From the NCBI RefSeq assembly GCF_013623835.1, contig NZ_JABKDE010000006.1, positions 62,001 through 126,000 of the forward strand: 64,000 bases of DNA. The letters run 5' to 3'. Source of the stretch: Brevibacterium oceani (GTDB lineage Bacteria; Actinomycetota; Actinomycetes; Actinomycetales; Brevibacteriaceae). The notes below the pieces were generated by a model, which ran no database searches, had not been told where the DNA came from, and saw only the letters and a program-made list of their open reading frames with translations. A program made the translations under genes and the position numbers. Positions 61,687 through 64,000 of the stretch are shown here, piece after piece (the first letter of the stretch is position 1; every line of letters starts with the position of its first letter).

Positions 61687-62370
61687 TCATCCGCCGCCCA
61701 GCGACGGGGCCTCACCGTCGCTGTCGCCGCCCTCTGCCGAACCAGAGGAGGAACCGCCGCCCTCCGCCGAGCTCTGAGATCCTGTCGATCCCTCAGAACC
61801 CGTTCCGCCGTCGGATCCCGACGAATCGTCGCTGGGCTGGGGAGACTCCGTCGGACCGTCGTCTCCGTTGATGTCTTCGCCCGGCAGGTGCCCGGCGCCG
61901 TTCGAGTCGCCGTCTTCGTCGCGCTTCTCCCCCTTGGGCGCCTTGACGCCTTCGGGCCTGTCGACCTCGCCGAACAGGCAGGAGCCCGTCGACTCCGTGG
62001 GCTGCATGAGTTCAGCGGTGGCTTTGCCGGCACGGATCTCCCCGATGACGCAGCCTTTGTCAGTCTTGACACCGAACATCTTCGACGGCACGTCATTGCC
62101 GAGAGGCGACTCATCGAGTGTCGCTTCGAGCTGCTCGGGCTTGTACCCGGCATCGAGCATGGTGGTGAAGAACTTCTTCGTCGACGGCACCGAATCCTTG
62201 TCACCGGTGATCGGCTTGACGGCCTTGAGCACCTTATCCACTTCAGCGACCGGTGTCGGATGGGTCTTCTTCGGTTCCGGCTGAGAATCATCTGAGCCGA
62301 AGCCCAACAGAGAGCAGCCTGACAGTGCCAGTGTCAGTGCTGCGGCACCCAGCACAGGAACGAGACGCAT
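61687..62370 (-). CDS. Putative lipoprotein with disordered C-terminus
   Basis: A 227-residue secreted protein. The signal peptide MRLVPVLGAAALTLALSGC ends in a lipobox (LSGC, lipidated Cys19). Residues about 40-135 look folded, with the pattern VLKAVKPITGDKDSVPSTKK, TTMLDAGYKPEQLEATLDES and two cysteines (KGCVIGEIR and GSCLFGEVD) that could form a disulfide. The last 80 residues are Gly/Ser/Asp low-complexity. It resembles other actinobacterial small lipoproteins of unknown role. GAGGT lies 5 nt before the ATG. It lies between ssb and ettA on the same strand. Confidence 0.8.
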   Translation of the reverse strand: MRLVPVLGAAALTLALSGCSLLGFGSDDSQPEPKKTHPTPVAEVDKVLKAVKPITGDKDSVPSTKKFFTTMLDAGYKPEQLEATLDESPLGNDVPSKMFGVKTDKGCVIGEIRAGKATAELMQPTESTGSCLFGEVDRPEGVKAPKGEKRDEDGDSNGAGHLPGEDINGDDGPTESPQPSDDSSGSDGGTGSEGSTGSQSSAEGGGSSSGSAEGGDSDGEAPSLGGG

Positions 62371-62447
62371 CTGAGACCTCGGCGGGAGGGGACGATTGAC
62401 AGTCTCACTCTAACCGATCGGGTCCGCCCCTGCGGGCAGCGAATCGG

Positions 62448-63137
62448 TCAGAACGGCGCAGCGGCGGCTGCAGTCTCACGCGCGATGGCGTCCTCGTCGC
62501 TGTCAGATGCCGATTCGGCACCCGCCGTTCCGTCCACGCCGGCACCTCCGACGTCGGCGGCACCCGTGCCGTCGCCGACGGCCGATGATTGCTCAGCGTC
62601 ATCGTCATCCGCCTCGGCGACCGAATATGCGGAGCGCGCCGAAGTCGAATACCCGTTGTGCTCGACGTCCGATCCTGCGGGTGCGGCCGGCGCCTGCGAT
62701 TCCAGACCGTCCCAACCGTCGCCCGGACTCGATTCGGAATCCGTCGCCTGCTTCCCCTGATTCTGACCACGATCGGGGGCCTTCGACCTCCGGTAGTGCG
62801 CGGTGCCGTAGCGCAGGTCGGGTCCGATGTGGTCGGCCACGACAGTCGGGGCGATCCCGCTGCGATCGCCGTTGTCCCACTGACGGATCTTCAGACTGCC
62901 GGTGACGATCACCGCGGTACCCGGCTGAAGTGTCATCGAGGAGTTGCTGGCCAGGTCGCCGTAGCAGTCGACGCTGAACCACGAGGTGCCGTCGTCGATG
63001 AACTCGCCCGTATCTTTGTCTATGCGCCAGTGGTTGACCGCCAGTCGAAAGGACGCACAGGCTCGTCCGGACGGCAGCGTCCGGGCATCGGGGGCGGTGG
63101 CGATGGTGCCGGTCAGCGTGATCGGAATGGCGGACAT
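62448..63137 (-). CDS. ssb: Single-stranded DNA-binding protein (SSB paralogue)
   Basis: A 229-residue SSB with an N-terminal OB fold (about 1-115): ITLTGTIATAPDARTLPSGR, ASFRLAVNHWRID, TSWFSVDCYGDLASN and GTAVIVTGSLKIRQW. A long Ala/Asp/Gly/Ser linker follows. The C-terminus reads AAAAPF: the terminal Pro-Phe is kept, but the acidic residues of the usual DDDIPF tip are gone. This looks like a second, specialised SSB (for example an SsbB type used in competence or stress) rather than the replicative one, which is normally next to rpsF. AAGGAG lies 8 nt before the ATG. The neighbouring GTPase gene, ssb and ettA form a run common in actinobacteria. Confidence 0.88.
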   Translation of the reverse strand: MSAIPITLTGTIATAPDARTLPSGRACASFRLAVNHWRIDKDTGEFIDDGTSWFSVDCYGDLASNSSMTLQPGTAVIVTGSLKIRQWDNGDRSGIAPTVVADHIGPDLRYGTAHYRRSKAPDRGQNQGKQATDSESSPGDGWDGLESQAPAAPAGSDVEHNGYSTSARSAYSVAEADDDDAEQSSAVGDGTGAADVGGAGVDGTAGAESASDSDEDAIARETAAAAAPF

Positions 63138-63231
63138 CGGAGGCTCCTTCGAATTGTCGAGTGCACCCGCCCATCGGTGGACGTGCGCATCATCAGTCAG
63201 CCTGGAACTTCGCCGCCGTGTCCAGAGACGC

Positions 63232-63274
63232 CGAATGCCCTGTGGAAAGACGATCTCCGTCCACAGGGCATTCG
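63232..63274 (-). terminator. Terminator after the GTPase gene
   Basis: A perfect 15-bp stem (63232-63246 with 63260-63274) and a 13-nt loop lie 33 nt past the GTPase stop and 95 nt before ssb. Confidence 0.7.
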
Positions 63275-63306
63275 CGCTCGAGTCAGATGACCCGTGCGTT
63301 GAAGTC

Positions 63307-64000
63307 TCAGCTGAGCATCTCGAACGCCCGCCGGTGCTCTCCGATCACGCGCTTGACCGGATCGAGGTAGGAACTCTGGGCGACTCGACCGACAGCATCG
63401 CGCAGCTTTCCGTCGACCTCTGCAGCTGCGTCCTTCGCTCCTCTGCTTCGGGCTGACTTCGACATCAGTGAGGTGATGAGCGAGCCGATGAGTCCGATCA
63501 CGAGGATGCCGATGCTGAGAATCCAGCACCACGTCGGCAGCGACCCCGCGCCGAGAGCCGCGACCAGCGCGGACACGATGACCCCGACGATGCCGATGAT
63601 CGTTGCCACGAAGAAGATGATCTGCAGGGCGTTGGCCAATGACCACCATCCGGGACTCTGTCGTGTGATATCCACAGCCGTGACGGCCGAGTCGAGGTTC
63701 TCCGAGAGTTCGGCTGTGCTCGTCTTCTCGGCCTCGGCGGCATCGTTCTGCCACGCCTGCGGCATCGTCGCCACCGATTCGCTGATTAGTTCGTGGGCCA
63801 TCAGTCTCACATGCGAGTTCTGGGCCTTCGCCGTGGCCGGAACCGAGGCCCGCACGAGTTCGTCGCGGCCCTGTCCGTGCTTGGCGCCGAGAGGGTCGGG
63901 AGCGTTGCGCTGCATCCAGGCGAGCACTAAATAGCCCGTCTTGCGATACGCTCGGCGGATGTAGTCGTCGTGAACGGTCTGCGCCACGGCTTCGACTCCT
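63307..64000 (-). CDS. Dynamin-like/YfjP-type GTPase, C-terminal part
   Basis: The reading frame is open to the right edge, so the gene enters from outside the window and only its last 231 codons or so are seen. The visible start reads GVEAVAQTVHDDYIRRAYRK, then a conserved TGYLVLAWMQRNAPDPLG segment. Two transmembrane helices follow (about residues 120-145 and 150-172 of the visible part), and the protein ends in a basic helical region. This matches the C-terminal membrane half of actinobacterial dynamin-like GTPases located upstream of ssb. The GTP-binding motifs themselves lie outside the window, so the assignment rests on the C-terminal pattern and gene order. Part of a GTG at 63987 could mimic a start, but the frame continues upstream. 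Confidence 0.65.
   Translation of the reverse strand, partial: GVEAVAQTVHDDYIRRAYRKTGYLVLAWMQRNAPDPLGAKHGQGRDELVRASVPATAKAQNSHVRLMAHELISESVATMPQAWQNDAAEAEKTSTAELSENLDSAVTAVDITRQSPGWWSLANALQIIFFVATIIGIVGVIVSALVAALGAGSLPTWCWILSIGILVIGLIGSLITSLMSKSARSRGAKDAAAEVDGKLRDAVGRVAQSSYLDPVKRVIGEHRRAFEMLS

Noticed and set aside
1..64000. Prophage, insertion sequence, integron, CRISPR array or toxin-antitoxin module
   Set aside because: I saw no transposase or integrase, no spaced direct repeats of CRISPR form, no target-site duplications beside tRNAs, and no composition break. The three tRNA genes are flanked by ordinary host genes.

Overview
The window is a gene-dense, high-GC (roughly 65% by eye) actinobacterial chromosome segment. 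Codon use, frequent GTG starts, TANNNT-type -10 boxes and a T-box in front of ileS all fit Actinobacteria. The gene content (carnitine dehydrogenase/thioesterase fusion, six-gene Mrp antiporter operon, the ileS-folC-ndk-rne-rplU-rpmA-obgE-proB-proA-nadD-rsfS block) suggests Micrococcales, most likely Brevibacterium or a close relative. The genus is inference from gene content; no 16S gene is present.

Layout. 1-7.5 kb holds metabolic and accessory genes: the 3' part of a carnitine dehydrogenase-thioesterase fusion, a YdeI/OmdA-like protein, an MFS-GH1 beta-glucosidase pair, a DoxX-like membrane protein, tRNA-Ala(CGC), a FAD/NAD reductase, a decayed alpha/beta-hydrolase and AlkB. 7.5-13.4 kb is a complete, translationally coupled mrpACDEFG operon (mrpA carries the MrpB part), followed by a divergent GT4 glycosyltransferase. 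14.7-23.0 kb on the minus strand is a conserved core block: rplU-rpmA-obgE-proB-proA-(53-aa membrane peptide)-nadD-(tail-anchored acidic protein)-rsfS-histidine phosphatase. 23.3-36.7 kb holds chorismate mutase, an AGCS symporter, an SPFH protein, RNase E/G, a VKOR protein, ndk, a DUF4233-like membrane protein, folC and ileS with its T-box. 36.7-48.4 kb holds an SDR, an acyltransferase, valS, an AIM24 protein, an MFS exporter and the protein quality-control set tig, clpP1, clpP2, clpX with a ClgR-type operator. 48.4-64 kb holds a Tat-exported GH15-like protein, tRNA-Gly(TCC), tRNA-Pro(TGG), an alcohol dehydrogenase, rpiB, an Rv2466c-like thioredoxin-fold protein, pepN, mscS, a truncated haemoglobin, three hotdog thioesterase-region genes, ettA, a lipoprotein, an SSB paralogue and the C-terminal part of a membrane-anchored GTPase.

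How the genes work together. Most of the window is housekeeping: ribosome assembly and silencing (obgE, rsfS, rplU, rpmA, ettA), tRNA charging (ileS, valS), RNA turnover (rne), proteolysis (tig/clpP1P2/clpX), proline and NAD synthesis, and ion and pH homeostasis (mrp, mscS). Several operons are held together by 1-4 nt ATGA/GTGA/TGATG overlaps.

I found no prophage, insertion sequence, CRISPR array, defence island or biosynthetic cluster, and no clear new multi-gene system. The most interesting observations are small. They are: an RNase E lacking the zinc-link cysteines; an Rv2466c-like protein lacking its second active-site cysteine; an SSB with an eroded acidic tip; a large dyad around a -10 box; direct repeats over the tig promoter; a set of apparently leaderless promoters; an over-represented 11-mer; and two unexplained membrane proteins embedded in the nadD-rsfS operon.
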